Shown here piece by piece: positions 44,197 through 54,079 of a stretch of DNA of 64,000 nt. The notes under the pieces were generated by a model. The model worked only from the letters and a program-made list of their open reading frames with translations. It was not told the origin of the DNA and did not search any database. Location of the stretch: NCBI GenBank assembly GCA_947493325.1, contig CANLQI010000001.1:1813375-1877374 (forward strand), read 5' to 3'. This stretch comes from an uncultured Sphingomonadaceae bacterium. Its GTDB lineage: Bacteria > Pseudomonadota > Alphaproteobacteria > Sphingomonadales > Sphingomonadaceae. Numbering within the stretch: position 1 is the stretch's first letter; every line of letters starts with the position of its first letter. A program made the position numbers and the translations under genes.

Positions 44197-45105
44197 ATGG
44201 CCAGCATTTCCGCACGTATCATCAACCGCTTGCTCCCGCTTCTGGGCGTCAAATCCTTTTTTGCGGAGCCGGAGAAGATGGATGCGCGCCTGCGCAAGAT
44301 GCGTCTGAAAGGCCCCGATCTCCCGGCTGCGCGGATGCATCGGGCCTATGATATCAGCGTGCAGAATGATCGCGGCTATCCGGTCCATACAGTATCGCCA
44401 AAGGGAGGCGTGGAACAAGGTGGGCCGCACATATTGTATCTGCACGGCGGCGGATATATCATGGATATTGCCGGGCCGCATTGGGGCTTTATAATGCGGC
44501 TTTGCAGCGCGCTCGGCGCATCGGTGAGCGTGCCGCTTTATCCGCTGGCGCCGGAGAACAAGGCAGCCACGATACTGCCGCAGATGCAGGAACTCACACG
44601 CGACCTCACCGCCACATATGGCGCGCAGAATATGACGATCATGGGCGACAGCGCGGGTGGCGGCATGACACTGGCGCTTGCGCAGATGCTGCGTGACACG
44701 GGTGATCCGCCGCCCGCAAGGCTGGTGCTGCTATCGCCATGGCTGGATGCCACCGGCACGCATCCGGACCAACCAGAGCTTGAAAAGCGGGATAACCTGC
44801 TGGCAGTCGCGGGCCTGAAAGCATCGGGGCAAATGTATGCAGGCGATCTGCCTATCACCGATCCGCGGGTCAGCCCGCTGTTTGGATCATTGGATGGCTT
44901 GCCGCCCATTCAGATGTTTGCCGGGACTGCGGACATCCTGCTGCCCGACGCGCAAAGGCTGAAAGAAAGAGCAGATTCCACTCCGGCGGCACCCGCCGTG
45001 GAGTATCATGAATACCGGGATATGTTTCACGTCTGGATGTTGCTTCCCATCCGCGAAGGCAAACGGGTGGTGCGGGAAATTGCCGCGTTTATTGAAACCG
45101 CTTAA
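44197..45105 (+). CDS. alpha/beta hydrolase, hormone-sensitive lipase family
   Basis: The 302-residue esterase has the family IV signatures: oxyanion motif [12 protein letters not shown] near residue 85 and nucleophile elbow [14 protein letters not shown] near 150; the Asp is in [12 protein letters not shown] near 250 and the His in [10 protein letters not shown] near 278. It likely hydrolyses short-chain esters. Its TAA shares bases with the TAA of the convergent ung gene (4-base overlap). Confidence 0.9.
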   Translation: MASISARIINRLLPLLGVKSFFAEPEKMDARLRKMRLKGPDLPAARMHRAYDISVQNDRGYPVHTVSPKGGVEQGGPHILYLHGGGYIMDIAGPHWGFIMRLCSALGASVSVPLYPLAPENKAATILPQMQELTRDLTATYGAQNMTIMGDSAGGGMTLALAQMLRDTGDPPPARLVLLSPWLDATGTHPDQPELEKRDNLLAVAGLKASGQMYAGDLPITDPRVSPLFGSLDGLPPIQMFAGTADILLPDAQRLKERADSTPAAPAVEYHEYRDMFHVWMLLPIREGKRVVREIAAFIETA

Positions 45106-45797
45106 CCCGCGGCAATATCCGGCACGCTCCAGTCGATCGGCGCCTGCCCCTGGCTTTCCAGAAACGCGTTGGTCTGGCTGAAATGTTTGCATCCCATAAA
45201 CCCGCGATGTGCGGAGAGCGGCGAAGGGTGCACAGCGCGCAGCACCTTGTGCTTGGTTTCATCGACAAACCCCGCTTTTTTCTGGGCATAGCTGCCCCAT
45301 AGTAGGAACACCGTCGGTATATCGCGCGCCGCAACACGGCGGATGACGGCGTCGGTAAACTTTTCCCATCCGCGCCCCTGATGCGAGGCGGCCTCACCCG
45401 CACGCACCGTCAGCACGCTGTTGAGCAGTAATACGCCCTGCTTCGCCCAATGCTCCAGAAAGCCGTGGTTCGGGCGAGCGATACCGACATCATCCTGTAG
45501 CTCTTTATAGATATTCAGCAGCGAAGGCGGCGGACGCACGCCGGACCGCACGCTGAAACACAGCCCATGCGCCTGTCCGGGGCCGTGATAGGGGTCCTGC
45601 CCCAATATCACCACGCGCACCTTGTCCAGCGGTGTCAGGTCGAGTGCGCGGAAATATTCGCTACCTGCTGGATATATGGTTTTGCCCGCCGCCTTTTCCT
45701 TAAGTAGGAATTGCTTGAGCATCTGCATATAAGGTGATTGAAATTCAGGGAGCAGCGGCTCTTTCCAGCTGTCATGCAGCTTGATCGCATCACTCAT
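45102..45797 (-). CDS. ung: uracil-DNA glycosylase
   Basis: The 231-residue repair enzyme removes uracil from DNA. Family 1 motifs are intact: the water-activating loop [18 protein letters not shown] near residue 65 and [11 protein letters not shown] near 190. I chose ATG 45797, which overlaps the stop of the upstream lipoprotein gene by 8 bases (ATGAGTGA); the ATG at 45809 is also possible. Confidence 0.96.
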   Translation of the reverse strand: MSDAIKLHDSWKEPLLPEFQSPYMQMLKQFLLKEKAAGKTIYPAGSEYFRALDLTPLDKVRVVILGQDPYHGPGQAHGLCFSVRSGVRPPPSLLNIYKELQDDVGIARPNHGFLEHWAKQGVLLLNSVLTVRAGEAASHQGRGWEKFTDAVIRRVAARDIPTVFLLWGSYAQKKAGFVDETKHKVLRAVHPSPLSAHRGFMGCKHFSQTNAFLESQGQAPIDWSVPDIAAG

Positions 45798-46416
45798 CGC
45801 CTGCGTCATCCTCGCTGCCCCATGGTGCAAGCGGCGTATCGACCTGCTTGGCCGTATCAAACTCCACCCGGAAATTGCGGTTTTCGCGGGTCAACTCATA
45901 GGCGAACATGCTGTCCGTCACTTCGACTGCCCAGACATTTGTGACCGACTGGTCCAGCCCCTCTTTCTTGAACAGGTCAATCGATTCCTGATCAACCGGA
46001 AATGTCTGGCGCGTTGCCGTGCCCATATCCGCAGTATCGCCGCCATACCAGGTTACTTTGTCCTCGCTGCCATCTTCATGGCGGTGGTCGTGTTTCAGGC
46101 GCAGGCCGCCGCCCGTTTCGGTTATGACCCAGGTGCGCGAACGGTCATCGCCGACATAAAACGGGATGCGTACTTCATCATCGCTGCATTCCCGCACGTG
46201 CATGACCATGTCCGCATCCGCCATATCGGCATCGGCCTCGTCGCTGGACACCATTTTGCCTGCAAAGGCCCTTCCACACAGAGCGCGCAGATTTTGCATA
46301 AAGGCGGCCTGTGCATTTTCTGTCGCATTTTCGCTCGATGTTTCCTGTGGTTCAGGTGCGCATGCGGCGCAAATTGCCAATGCAAGCGAGACGGAAACTA
46401 TCTGTATGATTTTCAT
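45790..46416 (-). CDS. hypothetical lipoprotein
   Basis: The 208-residue protein has a lipobox (LAICAAC) and a conserved-looking body: [78 protein letters not shown] and [11 protein letters not shown]. Similar proteins occur in many Proteobacteria without known function. GGAGAAG precedes the ATG at 46416. It is translationally coupled to ung. Confidence 0.8.
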   Translation of the reverse strand: MKIIQIVSVSLALAICAACAPEPQETSSENATENAQAAFMQNLRALCGRAFAGKMVSSDEADADMADADMVMHVRECSDDEVRIPFYVGDDRSRTWVITETGGGLRLKHDHRHEDGSEDKVTWYGGDTADMGTATRQTFPVDQESIDLFKKEGLDQSVTNVWAVEVTDSMFAYELTRENRNFRVEFDTAKQVDTPLAPWGSEDDAGDE

Positions 46417-46548
46417 GGCTTCTCCAGTCAAACGCACGCTTTGCAGGCGAGCATATTCATAAATGTGAACTATTGTGCTGTTTTTCACATATTGCACCAA
46501 ATTATGTTATAGTTAAAGAAAAACCGAGGAAATGGGGCCGCTGTATAT

Positions 46549-47409
46549 ATGCTGATTTCACGTAATTTTCCGCCACCTGACGATCTGGCCACATGTGTCG
46601 CGCGCTTTTATGTGATGGCAGCGGAATTGCCGCAGGATATGCTGATGGCCGACAGGCTGCTGTCCGAAACCGGTTTTGTGCGCATATTGGCACGCGGCAG
46701 CTGGGAAGCCATGGCCGTGGACGGGGATTGGTATCCACATAGCGGCGCGCTGTTATTTGGCGCCAATTCGCGGCCGATGCATGTGCGGGTCAAAGGACCA
46801 TTTACGGTAATCGGTTTTGCCCTGCGTCCTTCGGGATGGAACCAGCTGTTCAATACACCCGCACGCCAATATGCAGACCAGATGGTTGGCCTGCATGAAA
46901 TATGGGGCAATGCTGGCAGACAGCTTTACACCGATATCATGGCCGCCAACGACGACGAAGATACAATACTGACAACAATGGTGGAGGCTGTACGCGCACG
47001 CAAGGCGGAAATGGAAAATGGCAAAGCCTGTGAAGCATTGGCCAAATTCGAACCTATTGTGATTAGTGACAGCACCCGCAAGGTGGAAGACATTGCATGC
47101 GAGCTTGGCCTCTCGCTGCGGCAACTCGAGCGGCTCTGCCTCAAACATTTTGGACATACGCCCAAGATGATCATGCGCCGCAGCCGCTTTCTCGATATGG
47201 CCGCGATGCTGCGCGGGCTGAGCACGCCGAGTGAAGCCGAATTGGCCGAGCTCAGCTTTTTCGATCAGTCACACCTGATCCGCGAATTCCGGCAATTTAT
47301 TGGCATGACAGCCGCAGAGTTCGAAAACAGACAGACCCCGCTACTTGATGCCGGCCTGGACCTACGCCAGAAACGCAAAGTGATGCTGCGGCAGATGGCA
47401 GAGGCCTGA
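46549..47409 (+). CDS. AraC-family transcriptional regulator
   Basis: The 286-residue protein has an N-terminal ligand-type domain (1-150; ALLFGANSRPMHVRVKGPFT, VIGFALRPSGWNQLF) and a C-terminal AraC DNA-binding domain with two HTH motifs: RKVEDIACELGLSLRQLERL near 180 and ELSFFDQSHLIREFRQFIG near 240. The inducer is unknown. It is divergent from the lipoprotein-ung operon. Confidence 0.88.
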   Translation: MLISRNFPPPDDLATCVARFYVMAAELPQDMLMADRLLSETGFVRILARGSWEAMAVDGDWYPHSGALLFGANSRPMHVRVKGPFTVIGFALRPSGWNQLFNTPARQYADQMVGLHEIWGNAGRQLYTDIMAANDDEDTILTTMVEAVRARKAEMENGKACEALAKFEPIVISDSTRKVEDIACELGLSLRQLERLCLKHFGHTPKMIMRRSRFLDMAAMLRGLSTPSEAELAELSFFDQSHLIREFRQFIGMTAAEFENRQTPLLDAGLDLRQKRKVMLRQMAEA

Positions 47410-47437
47410 ACCTTAAAAAAACCTTGCGACAACAACT

Positions 47438-47514
47438 GTCATTCCCGCGGAAGCGGGAATCGCTGCCAACCTAGCATAAACTGCTAAAGATTCCCGCCTT
47501 CGCGGGAATGACGG
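47438..47514. repeat. dispersed inverted-repeat element, copy 8
   Basis: The shortest and cleanest copy: tgtcattcccgcggaagcgg at the left and gattcccgccttcgcgggaa plus tgacgg at the right are near-exact inverted ends. It lies between convergent genes. Confidence 0.85.
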
Positions 47515-47540
47515 CATCTTTGCTGCACCTTTTTCGTTCA

Positions 47541-48365
47541 TTATATCTTTTTCGGCGGCATCGGGAAAAATGCTGATGTGCGCTTTATATAATCGGCATA
47601 TTTGGGCCGCGTTTTTTTCATGCCGCGTTCCAGCAATGGGCCCCCACTCCATTTCATCAGGGTGAAAGAGAGAAATAACGGCCCGATCACGCTGGCAAGT
47701 CCGACCCATATATCGATATCGAGCGCCACGAGCCATATGCCCCACCACGCACAAAAATCCCCGAAGTAATTGGGATGCCGGGTATAGCGCCACAGGCCGG
47801 TGTCGAGCACCTTGCCCTTGTTCGCCGGATCATTCTTGAAGGTCTTCAGCTGATGGTCACCGATGGTTTCAAAAGCGATGCCGATAAGGGACAGAATGAT
47901 GCCCGCAATCGCGATGCCCCCCAAAGCCTGTCCATCATCCGCCAATATGCCAATCTGCGCCGGCAGGCTGGTGATAAACAGCAGCGGCGCCTGCATCAGG
48001 AACACCATGATGAGCGAGGTGATGGCAAAGCTCCATCCGCGTTTTTCCATCACGCCGCCGATAATTTTCTTGTACCGCGGATCCTCGCCTTCCTTCATCC
48101 AGCGCGTAAGCAGATGCCCGCCCAGACGCAGGCCCCAGATCATGGTAAGCGCCAGTAGCGTGGCCGCATGGATAGCCGTATCACCCTCGCTGCGGATCGC
48201 CAGAAGATAGCTGAACCCTGCAAGTATCACCATGCCAAATGCCCAGAATGCGTCAATAAACGACACATCCCTGAGCACCAGTGACAATCCCCAGAGCCCG
48301 ATAATAATGCCCATCAGCATTGCAAAATTTATGCCGAGAAATGAAAGAATTTCCACCACACTCAT
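47541..48365 (-). CDS. DUF1295 steroid-5-alpha-reductase-like membrane protein
   Basis: The 274-residue protein has about seven helices. The C-terminal reductase pattern is present: TIGDHQLKTFKNDPANKGK, VLDTGLWRYTRHPNYFGDFC near 195 and WSGGPLLERGMKKTRPKYADY. DUF1295 enzymes are predicted NADPH-dependent membrane reductases of unknown substrate. It starts inside the last 4 bases of the acyltransferase gene (ATGA), so the two are coupled. Confidence 0.88.
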   Translation of the reverse strand: MSVVEILSFLGINFAMLMGIIIGLWGLSLVLRDVSFIDAFWAFGMVILAGFSYLLAIRSEGDTAIHAATLLALTMIWGLRLGGHLLTRWMKEGEDPRYKKIIGGVMEKRGWSFAITSLIMVFLMQAPLLFITSLPAQIGILADDGQALGGIAIAGIILSLIGIAFETIGDHQLKTFKNDPANKGKVLDTGLWRYTRHPNYFGDFCAWWGIWLVALDIDIWVGLASVIGPLFLSFTLMKWSGGPLLERGMKKTRPKYADYIKRTSAFFPMPPKKI

Positions 48366-49003
48366 GCTGATTTCTCTTTCTGTTTCAGCGCCACAGCCAC
48401 GATATCGTCCATCGCTTTTTCGGGATGGCGCGGCGTTACGCTATGATAAAATGCGCTGATTTTCTTCATATCCGCTTCATAATCACCGGTTGGTATAATG
48501 ACTTCGCCCAGACCGCCTCTTTTTTTGCCATAATCCATCATCCCGACCACGATCGGCACCCCTGCCCCGTGCGCGATATGATAGAAACCGGTGCGCCACT
48601 GCGCCACATTGCTGCGCGTACCTTCTGGCGCCACGGTCAGGATAAATTCGTCGCGCTTGTCAAATTCATCAATCATCTGCTGCACATAATTGTGCGAGCT
48701 TTTCCGTTTGACCGGAATACCGCCCATTTGCAGCAGAAAATTGCGGAACGGCCATTTGAACAATGACGATTTCGCCATAAAATGCGAGCGGATTCCAACC
48801 GCTTCCGTCAGGCCGACAAAATAGAGAAAATCCCAGTTACTGGTGTGTGGCGCGGCCACGATAACAAACCGGCGCGGCTCCGGCACTTCGCCCATTGCGG
48901 TCCATTTTTGCCGCCTGTAAAACCACAGCAATGTACGGCGCATAAAGCGCGACAGCAAGCTGGGCGGCGCATCGCCGTGCGTATTATTTTCTGCCTCTGC
49001 CAT
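48362..49003 (-). CDS. PlsC-type lysophospholipid acyltransferase
   Basis: The 213-residue protein has acyltransferase motifs: FVIVAAPHTSNWDFLYFVG near residue 55 (HTSNWD, a variant of HxxxxD), GGIPVKRKSSHNYVQQM near 103 and TVAPEGTRSNVAQWRTGFYH near 130. It would acylate lysophospholipids or related acceptors. The frame is open upstream over another 279 codons but this overlaps the divergent FabH-like gene; ATG 49003 with GAGGAGG upstream is the proper start. Confidence 0.85.
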   Translation of the reverse strand: MAEAENNTHGDAPPSLLSRFMRRTLLWFYRRQKWTAMGEVPEPRRFVIVAAPHTSNWDFLYFVGLTEAVGIRSHFMAKSSLFKWPFRNFLLQMGGIPVKRKSSHNYVQQMIDEFDKRDEFILTVAPEGTRSNVAQWRTGFYHIAHGAGVPIVVGMMDYGKKRGGLGEVIIPTGDYEADMKKISAFYHSVTPRHPEKAMDDIVAVALKQKEKSA

Positions 49004-49174
49004 GGGGCGGGCATCCTCCTCGATTATCTTTCCCCAACGCATAGAACGCGCAGGCTGTGTTTGGCAATCCACGCTGTGGATAGCGGCGATGGATATGGTT
49101 GTCACACATGCGGCGCCGCGATATGAGATGGACCATACACAGGCTATACGCCCGATATAAGCAGGATATTTCCC

Positions 49175-50302
49175 ATGAACGCCATCCCCGTTATTTCCGC
49201 CACCGGTCTGTTTACGCCCGATAACAGCATTTCCAACGAAGAACTGGTCGCCAGCTATAATGCCTATGCCGACCTGCATAACCGCGAAAACGCGGACGCC
49301 ATTGCGGCGGGCGAAATCGATGCGCTTGACCATAGCTCGACCGAATTCATCGAAAAGGCGAGCGGCATCAAATCGCGCTATGTGCTGTCCAAAGAACCCA
49401 TATTGGATCCTGAAACCATGTGCCCGCGCCTGCCCGAACGCGGCAATGACGAGATCAGCATCCTGGCGGAAATCGGCGTAGCTGCCGCGCGTGAAGCCCT
49501 GGAACGCGCGGGGCGCAGGATTGAGGACGTGGACGCGGTGCTGTGTGCCTGTTCCAACCTGCAACGCGCCTATCCCGCCATTGCGGTGGAGATACAAGAT
49601 GCGCTGGGCATGGAGGACGGGTTCGGATTTGACATGAATGTCGCCTGCTCCTCCGCCACGTTCGGTATTCAGACCGCGGCAGACTATATCCGGTCGGGCA
49701 GCGCCAAATCGGTGCTGGTCATCAACCCCGAAATCTGTAGCGGCCATCTGAACTGGCGCGACCGCGACAGCCATTTCATTTTCGGCGATGTCGCCACCGC
49801 GATACTGGTTGAAGCAAAGGATATTGCGCCCGCATCGCACTGGGAAATATTGGGGACAAAACTGAAGACAAAGTTTTCAAACAATATCCGCAATAACTTC
49901 GGTTTTCTGAACCGCACCCACCCCGAAAGCCGTGATGACAGTGACAAGCTGTTCGTTCAGGAAGGCCGCAAGGTGTTCAAGGAAGTGGTGCCGATGGTCG
50001 CGCAGATGATATTGGACCAGATGCAGCGTTTCGATCTGCAAAGCGGCGATATGCGGCGGCTTTGGCTGCATCAGGCCAACACCAATATGAACCGAATGAT
50101 CGCATCCAAAGTGCTGGGCCATGAAACCAGCGCAGACGAAAGCCCGACGGTACTGGATACCTATGCGAACACATCCTCAGCCGGGTCGATTATCGCATTT
50201 CACAAGCATAGCGATGATCTGGCTGCGAATGATATCGGCCTGATCTGCTCATTCGGCGCGGGCTATTCGGCGGGGACAGTGTTTGTGCGTAAAGTGGGAT
50301 GA
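49175..50302 (+). CDS. beta-ketoacyl-ACP synthase III (FabH-like, long form)
   Basis: The 375-residue thiolase-fold enzyme has catalytic Cys158 in NVACSSATFG, His in WLHQANTNMNRM near 295 and Asn in TYANTSSAGS near 330. It is ~50 residues longer than E. coli FabH, mainly from an insert at residues 30-90, as in other long KAS III proteins of alphaproteobacteria. It may start fatty acid synthesis or condense special acyl units. It is divergent from the acyltransferase/DUF1295 pair, a possible lipid-related cluster. Confidence 0.88.
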   Translation: MNAIPVISATGLFTPDNSISNEELVASYNAYADLHNRENADAIAAGEIDALDHSSTEFIEKASGIKSRYVLSKEPILDPETMCPRLPERGNDEISILAEIGVAAAREALERAGRRIEDVDAVLCACSNLQRAYPAIAVEIQDALGMEDGFGFDMNVACSSATFGIQTAADYIRSGSAKSVLVINPEICSGHLNWRDRDSHFIFGDVATAILVEAKDIAPASHWEILGTKLKTKFSNNIRNNFGFLNRTHPESRDDSDKLFVQEGRKVFKEVVPMVAQMILDQMQRFDLQSGDMRRLWLHQANTNMNRMIASKVLGHETSADESPTVLDTYANTSSAGSIIAFHKHSDDLAANDIGLICSFGAGYSAGTVFVRKVG

Positions 50303-50615
50303 GTGAAAGTCTTTAGATAGGTCCAATTGTCTGATTAGAGTCTTGTATCTAATGCCCTCACGGGCATAAGTCGGTACCGGCCCGCTCATAGCCCTTTGTT
50401 TGGGTCGGCTACGCCTCCAGTTCGCTCTCGCTCAGATTCTTTATTGGCTCACTCTCGTTCGCAAGTCTGTTCCATCCCGCTCCCCCGCCCAACCTCCCGA
50501 TAGTTTACTATTATGTCGGGAGGTTGGGCGGGGGAGCGGGATGGAACAGACTTACCGCCGTGAGGCGGTCAAATAAGAATTAAAATGCCGATTTATTTCC
50601 GTGAGGAAATCAAAC
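50303..50615. other. 313-bp intergenic stretch with large palindrome
   Basis: No gene is seen. It holds the 38-bp perfect inverted repeat (50463-50553) and, left of it, ttcgctctcgctcagattct and ggctcactctcgttcgc, loosely repeated blocks. It lies between convergent genes. Confidence 0.7.
50463..50553. repeat. perfect 38-bp inverted repeat
   Basis: The left arm (50463-50500) and right arm (50516-50553) are exact inverted copies, separated by tagtttactattatg. The arms run aagtctgttccatcccgctc into cccgcccaacctcccga. Transcribed from either side it makes a very stable hairpin. A decayed relative is at 9741-9799, which argues for a small mobile or dispersed element. Confidence 0.95.
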
Positions 50616-51500
50616 CTAAAACGTATAGCTCACACCCGCAGCGCCGAACCATTGATCGGCATCACCGCGAATGGACGTGACCGGGCTATCGACAAAGTCG
50701 TTTTGCAGCCGCGAATAGCTGCCGATCATGAACAATCCCCATCCGCCATCGCGGGCATCACCCGACAGGTCATAGGCGCCGATGAGTGATGCACCGATGC
50801 TTTTCAGGCCGCCTTCCGCCTGAAACACCGGCAGCCCGCTCGCGGCATTTCCATCCGGTGTGATGGAAAAATAGGTGTCCGCATAATTGTCATCGACCCA
50901 TTCTGCCGACGCGGTCAGGATGACAAAAGTGGCGGGGCTAAGCGGCGTACTGTAGCTTATCGACGGGTTGATGACAGTGCCATCATGCGCGCCCGCGACA
51001 TCGAACAAAACGTCTGTCTGCACCGATATCGAATCAAAGCGATGCAGTATCTGATTGAATTCCAGCCCGACCGAGCCGCCTATCTCTATGCCGACATCCT
51101 CTTCACCCAGGGCGCGCACCACCGGATCATCAATATTGTTCACACGATCCAGACGCGCCCGTACCATGGGACCGGCGATTATATCTACTTTCGCGCCGTC
51201 CCTATCGCGCGCGAGATCGACAAACAGGCCGGGGCCGCGTGCTGCAAATTCGAATCCATCCACACTGCCGCGGATCAATGGCGCGGGAAAGAAATTATAA
51301 TTGTCGGAGCCGTCATAAGAGGGACTGATCCCCGCACCAATGCCCAGCGTCACATAGTCGCCGTCGAACACGGTTTCCGGTCTGTTGCCATCAGGTGCAC
51401 CTGCAATTTCCGCAGCGTCAGGTGTCTCTGCATCCTGTGCATATGCGGGCGCTGTGCCCATCAGCAAAGCTATGGCGATAACTGAAACTATGGTTTTCAA
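50616..51500 (-). CDS. MipA/OmpV family outer-membrane protein
   Basis: The 294-residue protein has a signal peptide ending APAYAQ and a beta-barrel pattern of alternating strands, with YVTLGIGAGISPSYDGSDNY at the start, GPMVRARLDRVNN in the middle and the C-terminal aromatic AAGVSYTF. MipA/OmpV proteins are outer-membrane scaffolds or porin-like barrels. The start is taken as TTG 51500, seven bases after GGAGG; no ATG fits. Confidence 0.88.
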   Translation of the reverse strand: MKTIVSVIAIALLMGTAPAYAQDAETPDAAEIAGAPDGNRPETVFDGDYVTLGIGAGISPSYDGSDNYNFFPAPLIRGSVDGFEFAARGPGLFVDLARDRDGAKVDIIAGPMVRARLDRVNNIDDPVVRALGEEDVGIEIGGSVGLEFNQILHRFDSISVQTDVLFDVAGAHDGTVINPSISYSTPLSPATFVILTASAEWVDDNYADTYFSITPDGNAASGLPVFQAEGGLKSIGASLIGAYDLSGDARDGGWGLFMIGSYSRLQNDFVDSPVTSIRGDADQWFGAAGVSYTF

Positions 51501-51583
51501 TGAAATTCCTCCGGAATGGCAAACTCTCTGCAATTAACGCTGCATGGCGCATAAAGTTGCAAGCCGCCACACCGAAACGGGGA

Positions 51584-52042
51584 TTAGAGGAAATATCTCA
51601 TCCGCACATTCTGTACATTTGTGCCCGCTTCCGCGCTGAAAATGGCTTTGGAAAATTTGGGCGGACCGAATGTGAACTTCGGGTTGCGTGAAAAACCGAT
51701 CCCTTCTTTGGGGATGCCCGCAAAAGTATCCAGCTTGTCATTCGCATTTTCGTCATGGAAAACGGCGAGTGCATATTGCCCTTTCGGCAGGTTCCTGAAT
51801 GTTGCCTGCGCTGCAGAGGCTTTTACGGTCGCAAAGCGCGCGTTCGGGTCTTTTTCACAATCGGGAAAATGTTTTTTCTGCGTCGTCAGGCAAAGCTGCA
51901 CGGTTCCCTTGCTCGAACGCAGTTGATCCACATTAATGGTCAGTTCGCCTGTTGGCACAGCACCTGGCAATGACATGAATGCCAATATTGCCACGGCGGA
52001 TTTGCCGACTATTCGTCCCTTTTTCACATATTTCCCCGTCAT
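51584..52042 (-). CDS. DUF2141 secreted protein
   Basis: The 152-residue protein has a signal peptide (AVAILAFMSLPGAVPTG) and a DUF2141 beta-sandwich: LTINVDQLRSSKGTVQLCL, FRNLPKGQYALAVFHDENAN, DKLDTFAGIPKEGIGFSRNP and FTFGPPKFSKAIF. These proteins are exported and of unknown role, often beside carotenoid or lipid genes in sphingomonads. It starts 39 bases after the sterol-desaturase gene on the same strand. Confidence 0.87.
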   Translation of the reverse strand: MTGKYVKKGRIVGKSAVAILAFMSLPGAVPTGELTINVDQLRSSKGTVQLCLTTQKKHFPDCEKDPNARFATVKASAAQATFRNLPKGQYALAVFHDENANDKLDTFAGIPKEGIGFSRNPKFTFGPPKFSKAIFSAEAGTNVQNVRMRYFL

Positions 52043-52080
52043 ATGTTCACCCTGATATATTGACCCTGATATTTTGGCAG

Positions 52081-52830
52081 CTATGCCGATTGCTCTTGTA
52101 TTTTGGGTTCTGGAAATTCTCCCACGCCCTTGTCCGTAGCACATACGCGGTCCCAAAAGCGGAAATAAAGCCCATAATTACACTTATATTCCGCATGATG
52201 CCGCTGATGATGGCTTGCTGTTATCACGCCTTTTCCTAACGGTCCATGAACCATGAAGCGCGGAAATATTTCCCAGCCCATATGATTGGTAACGCCCATG
52301 AATGTCATGATGAACAGCACCAGGCCCAGTACGCCGATGTGGATCGGCACAAAAAATACCAGCAAAGGCACGACAACCGCCCCGGTCAGCGCCTCGACAG
52401 GATGAAAACTCATCGCGGCCCAGGCTGTCGGCGGGCGACTTTCATGATGCACTGCGTGCGCGATGCGAAACCATTTCGGTGTATGCATCCACCGGTGTGT
52501 CCAGTAAAACCAGGTATCGTGCAGGAACATATAGATAAAAAGCGATACCGGCAGATACCAGAGCGGATAATCGCCCGCATTTTCGTAAATCTGTGTCCAT
52601 CCGCGATTCTGCCACCCCCATGCGACAATGCCTGCAGGCAAACCGTAAATTGCTGCCGAATAAAGCGACCAGCGTATCTCACGATCAATCTGCGGGCGCA
52701 GGCCATTATATAGTCCGGGCCGGACCAGACGGGTCAGCCAGGCAAAGCCCCCGCTGGTGAGCAGATAGCGCACCCCGACGATCAGTGTCATGCCCAGCGT
52801 GGAAGCGATAATGGCGATGAGAATGTCCAT
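52081..52830 (-). CDS. sterol desaturase / fatty acid hydroxylase family protein
   Basis: The 249-residue membrane protein has the di-iron His clusters HDTWFYWTHRWMH near residue 103, HAVHHES near 125 and SHHQRHH near 208, with hydrophobic helices between. This superfamily includes the carotenoid hydroxylase CrtZ, but this protein is longer than typical CrtZ. Divergent placement 94 bases from crtY suggests a carotenoid hydroxylation role; a lipid or sterol substrate is equally open. Confidence 0.85.
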   Translation of the reverse strand: MDILIAIIASTLGMTLIVGVRYLLTSGGFAWLTRLVRPGLYNGLRPQIDREIRWSLYSAAIYGLPAGIVAWGWQNRGWTQIYENAGDYPLWYLPVSLFIYMFLHDTWFYWTHRWMHTPKWFRIAHAVHHESRPPTAWAAMSFHPVEALTGAVVVPLLVFFVPIHIGVLGLVLFIMTFMGVTNHMGWEIFPRFMVHGPLGKGVITASHHQRHHAEYKCNYGLYFRFWDRVCATDKGVGEFPEPKIQEQSA

Positions 52831-52924
52831 ACCGATTGCCTAGCCTATCCAAATTCCCCGCGTAAAGCACAATTGCGTGCAATTGCGGCTTTCCCTTGCC
52901 ATGATGCTGCGCTAGGCGGTGCAT

Positions 52925-54079
52925 ATGGATGCAAGGCAATGCGACATGGCGATACTGGGCGGCGGGCTTTCCGGCTGTCTGATTGCCCTCGCGCTGCAAC
53001 ATCAACGTCCCGATTTGGAAGTCGCTTTGATCGAAAGCGGCGCGAATTTCGGCGGCAACCATATCTGGTCTTTTTTCGACAGCGATATCGCGCCGCAGCA
53101 CCGGGCGCTTGTAGAGCCGCTGATATGCCATAGCTGGCGGGACTATGATGTACATTTCCCGGCACATAGCCGCGAACTGCACGCCGTGTATAACAGCATT
53201 ACATCCGAACGGCTGGATGAAATCGTGCGCAAGACTTTGCCGCAAAGCGCGCTGCTGACGGGTCAGAATGTCAAAGCTGCCACGCCCACATCCGTAACTC
53301 TGGACAATGGCGGAATTATTGAAGCCGGCGGGGTTATCGACACGCGCGGGACAGGTGATGCCAGCACGTTAAAAGGCGGGTGGCAGAAATTTATGGGACA
53401 GCGCCTGCGCCTGACCGGTCCGCATGGCCTGAGTAAACCCATTGTCATGGATGTGCGCGTCGAGCAGCTTGATGGGTATCGCTTCGTCTATTGCCTGCCC
53501 TTCGGTCCCAATGAAGTTTTTGTCGAGGATACATATTATAGCGACACCCCTGACCTCGACACCCAGACGCTTTCTGCACGCATATCGGATTATGCGGCGC
53601 AGCAGGGCTGGGATGTCGCCAATGTGGACCGCAGCGAAACCGGCGTGCTGCCCGTTGTAACAGGCGGTGATTTTGAAAAATACTGGAGGTCGAGCGGGGC
53701 GGATATAGCGAAGGCTGGCGCGCGCGGCGGGCTGTTTCACCCGCTCACCAGCTATTCATTGCCCGATGCCGTGCGCTTCGCACATTTTATCGCGGCGCAA
53801 AAAGATCTGTCCGGCCCGGCACTTGCATCGGCCAGCCACAGCTTTGCATCTGACGCGTGGGAAAGGGCCGGTTTCTACCGGATGCTGACGACCATGCTGT
53901 TCGATGCCGCCGATCCGGACAAGCGCTATATAATTTTACAAAGATTCTATACCCTGCCGCAAAAGCTGATAAGGCGGTTTTATGCAGGGCAATCGACATT
54001 ATTTGACAAACTGCGCGTCCTGACGGGCAAACCGCCCGTATCTATAACACGCGCCATTGCGGCATTGCTTAAACGATGA
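52925..54079 (+). CDS. crtY: lycopene beta-cyclase
   Basis: The 384-residue flavoprotein forms beta-rings on lycopene to give beta-carotene. The dinucleotide loop MAILGGGLSGCLIALAL is at the N-terminus; GGNHIWSFFDSD near 40, VIDTRGTGD near 138 and GGLFHPLTSYSLPDAVRFA near 265 are typical of CrtY. ATG 52925 is used; a GTG six bases upstream is possible. It overlaps crtI by 4 bases. Confidence 0.93.
   Translation: MDARQCDMAILGGGLSGCLIALALQHQRPDLEVALIESGANFGGNHIWSFFDSDIAPQHRALVEPLICHSWRDYDVHFPAHSRELHAVYNSITSERLDEIVRKTLPQSALLTGQNVKAATPTSVTLDNGGIIEAGGVIDTRGTGDASTLKGGWQKFMGQRLRLTGPHGLSKPIVMDVRVEQLDGYRFVYCLPFGPNEVFVEDTYYSDTPDLDTQTLSARISDYAAQQGWDVANVDRSETGVLPVVTGGDFEKYWRSSGADIAKAGARGGLFHPLTSYSLPDAVRFAHFIAAQKDLSGPALASASHSFASDAWERAGFYRMLTTMLFDAADPDKRYIILQRFYTLPQKLIRRFYAGQSTLFDKLRVLTGKPPVSITRAIAALLKR

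Noticed and set aside
49004..49840. Upstream extension of the acyltransferase frame
   Set aside because: It would run antisense through the FabH-like gene; the ATG at 49003 with GAGGAGG fits the family length.
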